This document shows, one piece after another, positions 34,258 through 44,135 of a DNA stretch of 64,000 nucleotides. The stretch covers positions 62,001-126,000 of the forward strand of contig NW_014575407.1 in assembly GCF_000803265.1 (NCBI RefSeq), in the 5' to 3' direction. The stretch comes from Ordospora colligata OC4 (Eukaryota; Microsporidia; Ordosporidae). Both the position numbers and the translations under genes were made by a program. The notes below the pieces were generated by a model that made no database searches, was not told the DNA's origin, and saw only the letters and a list, made by a program, of their open reading frames with translations. Position 1 is the first letter of the stretch; each line of letters opens with the position of its first letter.

Positions 34258-34743
34258 ATGTCAGACATACAGAAAAGACTCGAACAGATACAACAAGAAC
34301 AGAGCAGCATTGGTGAAGTAAGTAAGGACAAGATAAAGGAAATGGTTGCAAATGCTACGAATAGGTACTATTCTTCACAACAATCATCAAAACAACAATC
34401 TTTATTATCAAAAATGCTTCCAAGTTGCTATCCAAAGGCATCAGTCGAAGGCACATTCAAAGTCAATATACAAGATATGAACATGGACAATCTGCACGAA
34501 GAGACTGTCTTCTACATATTCTATTCGTTTCCAGGAGACGAGCTGCAACTCAAAGCATACAACAACATCATTAAGAGAAAGTACATATTCTGTAAAATAT
34601 ACAAGTGCTTTGTTTTCCTGACTACCAGTGCTGTGGTGGATCACATCAAAAGATCCATCGTGATGTTTGATCCATACACATGGTCAAAGGTATCTGTAGA
34701 AGTGTCATTTGATGAAAAGTTCATCAGGTCATTGGAAAAATAA
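34258..34743 (+). CDS. CCR4-NOT complex subunit with NOT2/3/5 domain
   Basis: A 161-residue protein whose C-terminal 75 residues match the NOT-box of CNOT2/3/5. The features are EETVFYIFYSFPGDELQLKA, a KRKYIFCKIYKCFVFL strand pair corresponding to '..W.FH.KY..W..R', and IVMFDPYTWSKVSVEVSFD, matching 'Y.YFD...W........F.Y'. The N-terminal half is Gln/Ser-rich. Full NOT2 or NOT5 proteins are longer, so this is a minimal form. The complex deadenylates mRNA, consistent with the TTP-like protein at 12472. The start lies 17 bases after a GCCCC stretch. Confidence 0.72.
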   Translation: MSDIQKRLEQIQQEQSSIGEVSKDKIKEMVANATNRYYSSQQSSKQQSLLSKMLPSCYPKASVEGTFKVNIQDMNMDNLHEETVFYIFYSFPGDELQLKAYNNIIKRKYIFCKIYKCFVFLTTSAVVDHIKRSIVMFDPYTWSKVSVEVSFDEKFIRSLEK

Positions 34744-34842
34744 ATCACGCTTGCAACATCCACAGAGCAAGTTTAATGCATCTGTCTATAAAACAATAAA
34801 CAACTCTTCAATAATATCATAAATCTTCAATACATTCCACAC

Positions 34843-36543
34843 TTACTTTATTTCATTCTTATACATTTCTACGGCTTCAGTAAGAATGCTTTGTAGCTCA
34901 GGTTCTGCTCCCTTCAAGTATCCATAGAAACTACAGAGATATCCATTCACCATCCTTATGTCTTGTGGAGACATCTCATTCGTGGTCATCATCATAAATC
35001 CATCCTTGATGTGTATAACCAGCTCATACTTAATTTTATTGCACATTTCATCAGGAATCTTGGCCTCCTTAGTTTTCAAAAACATCTCCAGAAGTAAAAT
35101 CCCAAAATCTCTATTTGTTAAGATCTCTTCAAACAATTCATCAACTCTCTTAATACTCTCATCAAGCATCTCCTTTGCAAATCTCTTGTTGTTTCTTTCA
35201 AGCTGCTTCACACACTTATATTCACGGTCTTTATAGAAGTTATTCTTCTGCTCCAGGTGCTCCAATGTCCTTCTAACAACTGCTGCTGCTTCACCAAACT
35301 CTTTAATATCGTCAAGATTATTCTCAATAAGCTCACACAAATACTCATCAACTTTTTTCCCAAGCATTTCATCAAGTTCATTAGAATATTGTGTTACATT
35401 CGATACAAACTCATAACATTCATCAATGAACACATTAATTGCTTCTCCAATCATCTTCACATCAGCTGCATCATGTTCACCATCTGAAATATGTCCTTGC
35501 TTCTCAAAATATCCAATAGCAACATTACTAATAATTCTATCCAAGTCCTCAGAGTCAATCATTAAATACATCGCAAGGTTTCTTAAGCAAACAAGTCCAT
35601 CTTTCACCTTCATGAAGTTCTCAGGCTTTTGCACCATTTCATTGTCCTGAAGCGCCTTAAAAGCAAATCTATTGTGCGTCTTAAATCCATCGTCAAGATC
35701 AGTCAGGTAATGGCTCCACAACACAAATCCTGCTGCATCCATCACAATCCTTGGATCATCTCTTCGAAGATTGTAGTCAATTCCCTTTCTTCGTCTCTCA
35801 TTTATTCTCTCAATAATCACAGGATCCATCCCAAGGCGTCTCGACTCATGAAGAACACAGAGAAGCATCCTGTTAACAAACAATCCTCTCTGTGAGCCAA
35901 GCGCTCCAAATATATGTCCTCGTTTCTGATCAGTCATAAACATCTCACTTATCTCTTCCCCTGCCTGCTTAACATTGTTGCTTGCCCATTCAACCCACAG
36001 GTCCACATCTCTTATCATCAGTGACATTACGCCATTTTTGACTTTCATCAATATCTGATTTGCATTTGCAAAAAACACATACTTTCGGAATATGCAAAGG
36101 CCTTTCTCAAGCAAATGAACATTTTGCACCAGTTTAAAGTAGTACATAGCATCCTCTCGTTCATCCTTGTTGACGTCCTCATAATACAATGCAGACTCAA
36201 CAAACTCAAGTATTCGCTTCAGTTCTTCCATCAGCATATCAAGTCTAGTATCTAGCAAATCATTCTCCTCCATTTCACTAATCACTCCACTATACTGTAA
36301 GACACCATCAGAGATCTCCATTCCAAACTCATTGTTCACCTTCATCGCAGACGACAGTCTAGTCTTGATGACATCAAGAGAGCTACACTTATTTATTATA
36401 TTCAGGTAGTCTTCAGAAATGCTATTCATCATCGCCATCTCTTTCTTCTCAATCTCCTTCGAGAGCTCTGCTATCTCCTCATTCTTACTTTGTGATCTCA
36501 TCATCCTCCTGAGCCTTTCAGTCTCCTCAACAGAAAACTTCAT
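34843..36543 (-). CDS. Sec15-like exocyst subunit (candidate)
   Basis: A 566-residue all-helical protein without repeats. N-terminal helices (MEENDLLDTRLDMLMEELKR) are followed by a segment FKLVQNVHLLEK and IRDVDLWVEWASNNVKQAGE that resembles Sec15's 'ALK.L..LE ... DL..FL..IR..S..IGE'. The rod-like C-terminal half contains VCLRNLAMYLMIDSEDLDR. Exocyst tethers secretory vesicles to the plasma membrane. The family call is weak; other CATCHR subunits such as Sec6 remain possible. The frame extends 25 codons into the end of the XPB gene, but GGCCC directly abuts the ATG used, which removes the overlap. Confidence 0.5.
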   Translation of the reverse strand: MKFSVEETERLRRMMRSQSKNEEIAELSKEIEKKEMAMMNSISEDYLNIINKCSSLDVIKTRLSSAMKVNNEFGMEISDGVLQYSGVISEMEENDLLDTRLDMLMEELKRILEFVESALYYEDVNKDEREDAMYYFKLVQNVHLLEKGLCIFRKYVFFANANQILMKVKNGVMSLMIRDVDLWVEWASNNVKQAGEEISEMFMTDQKRGHIFGALGSQRGLFVNRMLLCVLHESRRLGMDPVIIERINERRRKGIDYNLRRDDPRIVMDAAGFVLWSHYLTDLDDGFKTHNRFAFKALQDNEMVQKPENFMKVKDGLVCLRNLAMYLMIDSEDLDRIISNVAIGYFEKQGHISDGEHDAADVKMIGEAINVFIDECYEFVSNVTQYSNELDEMLGKKVDEYLCELIENNLDDIKEFGEAAAVVRRTLEHLEQKNNFYKDREYKCVKQLERNNKRFAKEMLDESIKRVDELFEEILTNRDFGILLLEMFLKTKEAKIPDEMCNKIKYELVIHIKDGFMMMTTNEMSPQDIRMVNGYLCSFYGYLKGAEPELQSILTEAVEMYKNEIK

Positions 36544-36583
36544 GGGCCATCCATCAGATGCATTCAAATCATTCAAATAACAC

Positions 36584-38575
36584 CTACTTCCTGCTTCGCT
36601 TTGTCTTTCCATCAACATGGCGCTGAGGCGTCATCTCTATGTATGCCATGTCGTCTGCTCCACTCAGGCTCTTCAACTTCGATACATTGTATATTGCTTC
36701 CTCTTCGCCACTCTCTTCGCTCTCAAGCTCTCTTTCAGATGCAAGCAGAACACTTGCCAACAGCTCCTTCTGCTGCCCTCGTGTCTTATACACACATCCT
36801 TCATTCTCATATACTTCAGGTATCTCTGTAATAATACTAAATGTGTATCCCTGATCAACCAAAAACTGCTGTCGTTTATTCGAATAAAACATCTCGTCCG
36901 TATCCTTACTCACAAGAGAGTAGAAATACACCTTGAAGTCCGGATCATTCCTCCTCTTTGCTCTTAATATCCTTCCAAGTCTCTGAGCCTCTTGTCTACG
37001 ACTACCAAAGTGGCTGCTTATCTGTATCAGGCACGTTGCCTCGGGAAGATCAATCGAGGTGTCTCCAACCTTACTCAGAAATATCGTGTTGATCAATGGA
37101 TTCGTTTGGAATTGCTTCAATATCCTCATCCTTTCTGTTTGCCCCGTCGGTCCATATATAAACGGCTTACCAAGCTTCAATGCATATGCCTTCAGCGCAT
37201 AAACACTATCAGAAAATACAATTGTTTTGTCTCCTCTGCTCTCGTGTTTGTCTATCAAGTACTCACACATCTGGAATTTTGTAGGATTCATAATAGAAAG
37301 AAGTCTTCTTCGCCTTGCTGGCTGAGAGAGGTACTCTCGGTAAAAGTCTCCAGTCATTCTACACCACACCTCTACGCATGAGACCCTGGCTATATGCCCT
37401 TTGGCACTCAAATCTTGCCAATCCGCCTCATAAAGCTTTGGCCCAATAAGAAAGTTCAGGTCCTCAATCTTGTCGTCCTCTCTCACAAGAGTTGCTGTAA
37501 GTCCAAGCTTGCAATGATGAGACACTATAGACAGCACCCTTCTGAACATCATTGCAGGCACAACATGCACCTCATCAAGTACAAGAAGGCCCCACTCAGT
37601 GCTTCTGATCTGATCCATGATCTTCTGTGCTTCGTAAGATCTCTTTCCAGTATATGCCAACATCGTATATGTCGTCACAACTATTCCACAATCATCCTTA
37701 GGCCATTCTTTGTGATCGGATGTAAATCTTCCCACATTATCAGGCAAAACATTCGTAAACTGCAGTGTCTGCTGCTTCCATTGCTCAACAGACACTGCTG
37801 ATGTGCATAACACTAAACAGCTTTTCTTGATTGTACTAATCGCCGTAATCCCAACTATTGTCTTTCCAGACCCGCATGGCAAAACAATAATGCCAGACCT
37901 GGCTCGTCCATTCCCAAACATCTTATTCAGGCATATCTCTTGGTATGACCTTATCACTGCGCTTGGCTTAAGATCAATTTTAAGGCTTTTTAGGACTGTG
38001 TCGTTCCTAAAGTCATACTCCTCAATCAACGGATAATCTATTTCTATACATCTCTTCTTGACAAGCTCCCCACACTCAGTCTTTATACGAACTACTCCAT
38101 CACTCTGTATATTCTCTGCATACGATTGTATCACCGCATCCAAGCATAACATGTTACTTACATCCTCACTACTTGCTTCAAGAAAAAACTTTCCTGCCTT
38201 CATAACAAGTTTTACCTTCCCATAACTCAGCGTGCATTCGGTAATAAACACCTTTATCGATCTTGGAAGAAAGTTCTTTGAAAACCTATCAAGCGTTTCT
38301 ATAATGTCTCCTGTTGTCAGCCCTACACTGACTGCTGCATAAAGCGAATACGCAGTGATCTGAAACTCATGTATCTTGACAGGCCTGCTTACAGGCTCTG
38401 CAATTGCTATAAGAAAGTCGCTTGCCTGTCTAGAGCAGTCTCTAAATGTCTCAAGTATGATAAGACCATCGTAATTCACCCACATCGGATACGCTTCCTC
38501 ATTCTCCTTGAGTACAAGCTCTTCATATGGAAACTGATGCTTTGCTGCTTTCTTCGGAACTACAAGGTCGTCCAT
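36584..38575 (-). CDS. SSL2: TFIIH DNA translocase XPB/Ssl2
   Basis: A 663-residue SF2 helicase, the promoter-opening and repair translocase of TFIIH. N-terminal damage-recognition-like region, then Walker A PCGSGKT (about 231-238), motif [10 protein letters not shown] (about 332), the XPB RED motif in [10 protein letters not shown], the ThM region, and the C-terminal RecA lobe with [16 protein letters not shown] and [10 protein letters not shown] (motif VI). [15 protein letters not shown] is also family wording. It is shorter than yeast Ssl2 (843) or human XPB (782) by loss of both ends. The ATG at 38575 begins MDDLVVPKK. Confidence 0.95.
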   Translation of the reverse strand: MDDLVVPKKAAKHQFPYEELVLKENEEAYPMWVNYDGLIILETFRDCSRQASDFLIAIAEPVSRPVKIHEFQITAYSLYAAVSVGLTTGDIIETLDRFSKNFLPRSIKVFITECTLSYGKVKLVMKAGKFFLEASSEDVSNMLCLDAVIQSYAENIQSDGVVRIKTECGELVKKRCIEIDYPLIEEYDFRNDTVLKSLKIDLKPSAVIRSYQEICLNKMFGNGRARSGIIVLPCGSGKTIVGITAISTIKKSCLVLCTSAVSVEQWKQQTLQFTNVLPDNVGRFTSDHKEWPKDDCGIVVTTYTMLAYTGKRSYEAQKIMDQIRSTEWGLLVLDEVHVVPAMMFRRVLSIVSHHCKLGLTATLVREDDKIEDLNFLIGPKLYEADWQDLSAKGHIARVSCVEVWCRMTGDFYREYLSQPARRRRLLSIMNPTKFQMCEYLIDKHESRGDKTIVFSDSVYALKAYALKLGKPFIYGPTGQTERMRILKQFQTNPLINTIFLSKVGDTSIDLPEATCLIQISSHFGSRRQEAQRLGRILRAKRRNDPDFKVYFYSLVSKDTDEMFYSNKRQQFLVDQGYTFSIITEIPEVYENEGCVYKTRGQQKELLASVLLASERELESEESGEEEAIYNVSKLKSLSGADDMAYIEMTPQRHVDGKTKRSRK

Positions 38576-38678
38576 GGATCAAGAACACAATCCAATTTTA
38601 TGCAAATGTTCAGCAATAAACTACAAGCATAATGTATATATGCACATTTCAACGTTTAAAATGCATAAACCCTATTAC

Positions 38679-38864
38679 ATGGATCACACATATTACACTG
38701 ATGCATTCCTCGATGCATCGCTTCCAGATCATATACAAATCGAGCTAAGCTCAAAATCACTTGTGGATTTGAAAGATGAAGAGATGGACGAAATGCCGAT
38801 CCCAACAGAGAGGAAAACAGAGTTCCATATCGAGTTTGGGTTCTCAAGTAATAAACCAAAATAA
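38679..38864 (+). CDS. 61-residue acidic orphan protein
   Basis: A small ORF that would be easy to miss. AACCCTATTAC directly precedes the ATG, the same signal seen at confirmed starts. The product (MDHTYYTDAFLDASLPDHIQ then ELSSKSLVDLKDEEMDEMP) is acidic with a basic tip (SSNKPK). The frame is open upstream to an ATG at 38574 that would overlap the XPB start on the other strand; the CCC motif argues for the shorter form. The LP-containing acidic layout faintly recalls the small APC/C subunit Apc13, but I would not assign it. Confidence 0.5.
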   Translation: MDHTYYTDAFLDASLPDHIQIELSSKSLVDLKDEEMDEMPIPTERKTEFHIEFGFSSNKPK

Positions 38865-39071
38865 CTACAAACAGCATTCATAATCAAATGGAAAGCACCT
38901 GATTGTGCACTTCATTACAACCGCTCATCATATTTAATAATGTATTGAACATCAATAATAATCTTGTTTATTTTCTACTTGGGAATAAATACTTGAATCT
39001 TACAACTCAGATATACTGGTGGATTTGATGCTTGCCAAGCAACAAATTGCACAATTAATTGTAGCCACCGT

Positions 39072-40388
39072 CTAATCTAGGCAAGAATCACTTGCTAATG
39101 CATCTGTATCTTCTATGCTTCTACTCCTGCCTTCATTGGTATATGTTGCATTACTACTTCTGCCTGTTCTTTTGCAGTAATCTGTACACTCAAGATTTAC
39201 ATCATTTCTACTCTCTTGGCTGCACATTTTTCTAGTGCATTCGGAAGGAGCAGGTGCTGCTTTCCTAGGCATATCTGTTCTATGAGATTGTGTGGTCCTT
39301 GGCGTAGATTTATTCACTGGATCCTGGTGCCTTTGAATATTTTCATTGCCTCTATGTTTCCTTGAACGGGTTGTATTTGTATAATTCATATCATCATCAG
39401 AGTCACTCATGAATTTGTTATCATCGCTGGATTCTTGCCATTCATCATTCATTCTAACACATTCCTTGCTACGGTTACCAGATAAACAATCTTGTGCATT
39501 TCTTGATTGTGTATCTCTTCGTGTGTAATCTGAATCTCTCATTGAATACTCTGTGCGGTTGGGATCACTCACATGCCTTTGATTTGATTTATTGCTACTT
39601 GACATTCGTTTGACATCCTCATCTAGCATTCCAAACATCTGGTCATACTTCTTTTTTTCCACTGGAACCAGCATCACGCCTTTACTTGGCACATTATCTG
39701 TAATATTCCCTGAACTTACTCTATTGTATTCATCTGCATCTTCATAATTGCTTCTTGTGCTAGGTCCGATAGATCGGTCATCATAAGCATCTCTCCCACA
39801 CTTGTCTCTGGTGCATGAAGTCAATTCCAAAAGTCCATTTCCTATCTTTTTCAGACTTGACTTCAATACATCAGACAACGACTTCTTAAGTTGCTCAGTG
39901 TTCATGTTGTTCACGATTGAGTCTGCAATCGTTTTATGACACTTTTCATCTCTGCATGCCTTGGAATCTCTAGAGCTGCAACACCCATCAAGATTCCTAT
40001 TTATGACATCAAGACAGCTATCATCCACACAACACTCTTTTGCATCCTCCCCAAGCACCTTCTTGCAGTTGTCAACCACAGCCTTGACATCTTTGATCTG
40101 GTTAGTCACACATCTCTTGAACTGCTCATTTTGATTAGTCAAAGAATCGCAGGTACTTGCATATTGTATATTCCCAGGCGGCTGAAACGCCATAGGCGAC
40201 ATCAATCCACTACTTGGATCAGGCCCAAACGTCAGCACTTGCCCTGCCTTTCCACCTCCCATCTGTGGTGATCCAAACATTCCTGTATCTCCCATCAGCG
40301 GTGGAAGATACATCTGCCCACTCATAATGTCAGGTATCGCCCCCATACACCATTCAATAACAATCACTAACCCCAACCATCCTATCAT
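39072..40388 (-). CDS. secreted cysteine-rich orphan, candidate spore-wall or polar-tube protein
   Basis: A 438-residue protein with an N-terminal hydrophobic signal (MIGWLGLVIVIEWCMGA). A Met/Gly/Pro-rich segment follows (about 20-70: MYLPPLMGDTGMFG, GLMSPMAFQPPG), then a helical Cys-rich domain (about 78-200) with CC and CxxxxC pairs, and a long hydrophilic Ser/Asn/Arg/Asp-rich tail ending in more paired cysteines. About 19 cysteines follow the signal. Such composition is typical of extracellular microsporidian spore structures. I do not recognise it as a named PTP or SWP. The gene is flanked by about 200 bp on its 3' side and about 117 bp on its 5' side. Confidence 0.75.
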   Translation of the reverse strand: MIGWLGLVIVIEWCMGAIPDIMSGQMYLPPLMGDTGMFGSPQMGGGKAGQVLTFGPDPSSGLMSPMAFQPPGNIQYASTCDSLTNQNEQFKRCVTNQIKDVKAVVDNCKKVLGEDAKECCVDDSCLDVINRNLDGCCSSRDSKACRDEKCHKTIADSIVNNMNTEQLKKSLSDVLKSSLKKIGNGLLELTSCTRDKCGRDAYDDRSIGPSTRSNYEDADEYNRVSSGNITDNVPSKGVMLVPVEKKKYDQMFGMLDEDVKRMSSSNKSNQRHVSDPNRTEYSMRDSDYTRRDTQSRNAQDCLSGNRSKECVRMNDEWQESSDDNKFMSDSDDDMNYTNTTRSRKHRGNENIQRHQDPVNKSTPRTTQSHRTDMPRKAAPAPSECTRKMCSQESRNDVNLECTDYCKRTGRSSNATYTNEGRSRSIEDTDALASDSCLD

Positions 40389-40505
40389 TCACTCTTGTTT
40401 ACTGACCCAATACAAAACATAGATATTTCCCTTCTGGAACAGTTTCATTAGCAACACTCATGTTTCACATCAGATCATTGCTCAAAATACACTATCATCA
40501 ACTCT

Positions 40506-41432
40506 TTAATCAAACGTCTTCAGCACCTTTGCATAAAAAAACCCATCCATATTATGCACATGCGGATACACCCGCCTTGCATGCTTCAATGACGAGTGGA
40601 ACGTTCGGCCACGGAATCCCACAAGACCGTCCTTCCCCACATCCACTTCACATTCAACAACCTTAGCTCCTGAATTCTTGCATACCAGATAATTCACCAC
40701 TTCTTCATTCTCCTTCACAAGGACAGAACATGTAGAATACACAAGAATCCCCCCAGGTCTTAGCATCTCAAATGCATGCTGAATAAGCTCCTTCTGCAGC
40801 ACAACTATTTTATCTATCTCACTTCTAGACTTATTGCTCTTAACCGATGCATCTTTAGATATCACACCAGTCCCAGAGCACGGCGCATCAAGCAACACTC
40901 GGTCAACCTTTCCAACATTCATCTTTCTTCCATCCATGTTCATCACCACACAATTACTCACTCCCATCCTCTGCAAATTACCTTTAAGACCCGCAATCCT
41001 GTCCTCATTAACATCATTCGCATATAAAACACCCGTATTGTTCATTAACGCTGCAATATGTCCAGACTTACCTCCCGGTGCTGCACACATATCAACAACA
41101 CAAAGCCCCTCTTTTAGCTCCATATTCAGCACTGGAAGCATAGATGCAGCTCCTTGCAGACAATAATATCCTGCAAGATACTCAGGTGTGGCTCCAATTG
41201 GCACCGTCGATCTAAAAATCACGCATCCACTATCATTCCATGGCAGTTCATCTACATCGGCTCCCCTCGATGCCAGCATTCTCATCACATCCTTCCTCTG
41301 CTTCAAAAGTGTATTTACCCGTATCGTCGTGGGCCTTGGCTTCTCACTCTCCTCAATAAATACCTCTGCCTCCTTCTTTGGAAACAGCTCATATATCTTC
41401 TCAAGCAAGTATTCGTTATAACCTTCTGCCAT
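40506..41432 (-). CDS. NOP2: 25S rRNA m5C methyltransferase Nop2 (NSUN family)
   Basis: A 308-residue SAM-dependent RNA cytosine-5 methyltransferase. SAM motif I VVDMCAAPGGKSGHIA, motif IV LLDAPCSGTG (with Cys) and motif VI LVYSTCSV (catalytic Cys) are all intact, and the family PRPTTIRVNTLL opening and LQGAASMLPV are present. The end FHSSLKHARRVYPHVHNMDG followed by FFYAKV is specific for Nop2. The yeast protein's long acidic N-terminal extension (about 300 residues) is absent. GCCCTTG directly precedes the ATG. An array of 23-bp repeats lies directly upstream. Confidence 0.92.
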   Translation of the reverse strand: MAEGYNEYLLEKIYELFPKKEAEVFIEESEKPRPTTIRVNTLLKQRKDVMRMLASRGADVDELPWNDSGCVIFRSTVPIGATPEYLAGYYCLQGAASMLPVLNMELKEGLCVVDMCAAPGGKSGHIAALMNNTGVLYANDVNEDRIAGLKGNLQRMGVSNCVVMNMDGRKMNVGKVDRVLLDAPCSGTGVISKDASVKSNKSRSEIDKIVVLQKELIQHAFEMLRPGGILVYSTCSVLVKENEEVVNYLVCKNSGAKVVECEVDVGKDGLVGFRGRTFHSSLKHARRVYPHVHNMDGFFYAKVLKTFD

Positions 41433-41497
41433 CAAGGGCAATTTTTTCTTTCTTTTCCTATTCTCTACCTAAGCATCATTCTTTCATCCATCATCGA

Positions 41498-41612
41498 TTA
41501 ACTGACATATTCATAATCCATTAACTGACATATTCATAATCCATTAACTGACATATTCATAATCCATTAACTGATATATTGATTATCTATTAACTAACAT
41601 ATTCAAAATACA
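41498..41612. repeat. 23-bp tandem repeat, five copies
   Basis: Contiguous units at 41498-41520, 41521-41543, 41544-41566, 41567-41589 and 41590-41612. The first three are identical (unit begins TTAACTGACATATTC and ends AATCCA); the fourth and fifth have a few changes. The array fills most of the 185-bp gap between the stop of the double-SANT gene and the start of NOP2, so it is in the 3' region of one and the promoter of the other. Confidence 0.95.
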
Positions 41613-41617
41613 TGTTT

Positions 41618-43192
41618 TCATCGCTTAAATAAAATCCCGGCACTGTCGCAAAACTCTTCCTGCGTTCCTCGTCTTCTACAAAGCATTGCAGGCGGTGTCG
41701 TCATTTGTCTTCCAAAATCATACAGACTCGCTTCTAACCTCTGCTCGTTATAACTCAATCCCTTAAAATACTTACTGTAATACTGCTTAAGATCCCCAGG
41801 TGTCTTCTGAGGAAAGTATGTCGCCATCAGTATCCAGTTTCTACTGTAATACGGAAAGTATATTGCAAAAAGCTGCCTCTCATCAATGCTCCACCTCTTC
41901 ATAATCCCTTCAATCTCAACAGGCTTCTTTATCTTCATCTTCAATTTCACCACTTCCTTATCAGTCTCTTCTTTCTTATCAGGTATCACAAACTTCATGT
42001 AGTACCTAAAAAACATCTTCAGATTTTTCTCACTCTTGTTCATCAATTCCTGATACTTTCCCCAGTTTCGTCCATACATTTTCATGTGTTCTGCAAATAT
42101 TTCCTTCTCATGCTCAGTCCACTCATCTTCCACTACCAGCTTGATCTCATGGTCAGACATCCTTCCAGGCTTGTGCTTCATATATGCATGTGTCTTGTTC
42201 TTAATCAAATAGTACTTCAACACACACTTTCCGACATCAATTCCAGGCACTTCCTCCCGTATCTTCTTAAAATCACTTCTGTACCTCAAGACTACATTCT
42301 CAATCACTTTCTCCTCTCCTTCATTCCATTCCACTCTGCATATCTCTGGAATTTCATTAATCACTTTCATTCCCATATATCTGTCTTTCCCATTCATGCA
42401 TTCATTTATTTTACTGCTCTTCCTCTTTTCTATCTCTACCTCAGGAATCTCCGCTGCATTCGTTTTAGCCCTCTTCATTAGCATCATCCTTTGATCCATT
42501 GCATACTTCATCACTTGTTCATCGTCTTTCTGGTGCATAGGAAACACTCGATGTAAAAAATACTTGTATCTGCTGTCATTTGCATCGTTACACTTCATTT
42601 CATCGTCATTTAGTACTACACACTCATCATCAATCCTTCTCTTCTCCTCTGTAGATTCCATTCCTTCTCTCTTAAGTCTTCCTTTCCTTGCTCCCTTCGT
42701 TTTCAATCTGTGTTTCTTTCGCATCCCTTCAATCCTTACAAATCCATTTGCTCTCCCTCCTCCAGACTCAAAAAACCATATTATCTTACCAACACTATTC
42801 ATCGGTAATTCTACATCAGCCACTCCCATCACATCACTCAATAACAGCGACTCAATCCCATCTTCAGTTACATCTTTTATTCCATGTTCCTTACACATTA
42901 TCTCATCCATAATTGATTCATCTCTTACTCTACACTCTATACTTGATTCATATCCTGTTCTACTTTCCATAATTGATTCATCTCTTGTTCTAATCTGCAT
43001 TAACTTTCCTTCGCTTCTTCCATTCCTCGTTACCTTATCCAAGCCATCATCCTCTTTCATTTCTATTTCATTCATTGCTTCATACTTATCTACATTACCA
43101 CCATTATGTGTACCATTTGTATCTTTGCGCTTGATACCACATTTCTTGTTTTTGGTTCCTCTCAATCCTCTTTTATCTATGTCCCCATCCAT
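41618..43192 (-). CDS. double-SANT chromatin protein (Snt1/NCoR-like)
   Basis: A 524-residue protein with at least two SANT domains: [20 protein letters not shown] with [20 protein letters not shown] (about 365-410), and [20 protein letters not shown] with [20 protein letters not shown] (about 437-485). A weaker one precedes them ([17 protein letters not shown]). Paired SANT domains with this spacing occur in Snt1/NCoR/SMRT and CoREST corepressors. The N-terminal 180 residues are repetitive (DESIM and [12 protein letters not shown] units around residues 65-100). A GCCCTG stretch lies about 25 bases before the ATG. Confidence 0.75.
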   Translation of the reverse strand: MDGDIDKRGLRGTKNKKCGIKRKDTNGTHNGGNVDKYEAMNEIEMKEDDGLDKVTRNGRSEGKLMQIRTRDESIMESRTGYESSIECRVRDESIMDEIMCKEHGIKDVTEDGIESLLLSDVMGVADVELPMNSVGKIIWFFESGGGRANGFVRIEGMRKKHRLKTKGARKGRLKREGMESTEEKRRIDDECVVLNDDEMKCNDANDSRYKYFLHRVFPMHQKDDEQVMKYAMDQRMMLMKRAKTNAAEIPEVEIEKRKSSKINECMNGKDRYMGMKVINEIPEICRVEWNEGEEKVIENVVLRYRSDFKKIREEVPGIDVGKCVLKYYLIKNKTHAYMKHKPGRMSDHEIKLVVEDEWTEHEKEIFAEHMKMYGRNWGKYQELMNKSEKNLKMFFRYYMKFVIPDKKEETDKEVVKLKMKIKKPVEIEGIMKRWSIDERQLFAIYFPYYSRNWILMATYFPQKTPGDLKQYYSKYFKGLSYNEQRLEASLYDFGRQMTTPPAMLCRRRGTQEEFCDSAGILFKR

Positions 43193-43250
43193 CTCACTCC
43201 AGACTCCTCCCTTACAGGGCTTCCAAAATATTCAAATACACAATGCCCAC

Positions 43251-43529
43251 ATGCAAAACAAGAACATCATAAAGCTCAAGAAGTGGAACCTTGTTGCTCT
43301 TTGGTCACTTGACATGAAAGTAGATACATGTGCAATCTGCAGAAACCACATCATGGACACATGTGTGGAATGCCAGAATAGCACCGTAACTAACGAAGAG
43401 TGCAAAGTATCATGGGGTGTTTGCAATCATGCATTCCACACTCACTGCATCGCAAGATGGCTAAGCTCAAAAAACGTTTGTCCACTCGACACAAAGAAAT
43501 GGGTCTACTACGATCCCGAACACAAATAA
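43251..43529 (+). CDS. RBX1: RING-box protein Rbx1/Hrt1
   Basis: A 92-residue RING-H2 subunit of cullin-RING ubiquitin ligases. [13 protein letters not shown] is the cullin-binding strand. The zinc ligands lie in [30 protein letters not shown] and [12 protein letters not shown]; CNHAFHxHCI and CPLD are Rbx1 signatures. TGCCCAC directly precedes the ATG. A long frame upstream on this strand is only the shadow of the SANT gene; the true gene starts here, 58 bp from the divergent SANT start. Confidence 0.95.
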   Translation: MQNKNIIKLKKWNLVALWSLDMKVDTCAICRNHIMDTCVECQNSTVTNEECKVSWGVCNHAFHTHCIARWLSSKNVCPLDTKKWVYYDPEHK

Positions 43530-43553
43530 ATCAATAGAACTTTATTATCTTTA

Positions 43554-44135
43554 TTATCCATTACCTGCACTTTTCCTATACACCCCCTTAACCATATCAT
43601 TGCATCTGTTTGCCATATCAGCCATCAATATCTTCACCATCTCATCAACACTTGCCTTATATTCACAAACACTCTTTCTACATCTCTCTTTATACTTTCT
43701 TCGTCTTTCAAAAAAATCATCCTCACAACGCTTCCTGAACTCATTCATCTCCTTAATCTTCTCTGCCTCCATCTGTTTCTTAAACATTTCAAGATCTCTC
43801 TGCATCCTTCTCATTAACTTCTCTCTTGCTTTCAATGCCTTTCTGTGTACCTCCTTTAGCTCTTCAAACTCAGCCCCAATCTTTAAGAGCATCTCAGACT
43901 TTGCATCCATCTCATTCCTTACACTAAACTTCTCTTTTACACATTCTCCTTCCTTTACATTTCCACTCCTATTCATATTCTCATAATCCTTAAAAACAAC
44001 CTTACTTTGCTCTTTCATCCCATTCTCTTCATTTTTCACTCCTATTCCCTGTTTATTCATCACATTGGATAACACTTTTCTTTCCACGCACACCCTTTCA
44101 TCAAACACCCCTTCAATCTCCACAGACTCATCCAT
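43554..44135 (-). CDS. coiled-coil orphan protein
   Basis: A 193-residue protein I do not recognise. The N-terminal 75 residues are charged and non-repetitive. Residues 80-165 form one long basic coiled coil (EFEELKEVHRKALKAREKLM, then RRMQRDLEMFKKQMEAEKIK and so on), and a short helical tail carries a few cysteines. AGCCCTTGG directly precedes the ATG. It is convergent with RBX1 (24 bp between stops). Confidence 0.72.
   Translation of the reverse strand: MDESVEIEGVFDERVCVERKVLSNVMNKQGIGVKNEENGMKEQSKVVFKDYENMNRSGNVKEGECVKEKFSVRNEMDAKSEMLLKIGAEFEELKEVHRKALKAREKLMRRMQRDLEMFKKQMEAEKIKEMNEFRKRCEDDFFERRRKYKERCRKSVCEYKASVDEMVKILMADMANRCNDMVKGVYRKSAGNG

Noticed and set aside
34310..34340. GTAAGTAAG resembling a microsporidian 5' splice site
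   Set aside because: It lies inside an uninterrupted NOT-domain reading frame that needs no intron. No gene in the window requires splicing to be complete.
38574..38678. Longer form of the small ORF, starting one base from the XPB ATG
   Set aside because: It would overlap the XPB start on the other strand, and the CCC motif lies at the internal ATG at 38679.
42564..43250. Long plus-strand open frame running into Rbx1
   Set aside because: Its first 229 codons are a Ser/Leu/Pro-rich antisense shadow of the double-SANT gene. Only the part from the ATG at 43251 is Rbx1, and that ATG has its own CCC motif.
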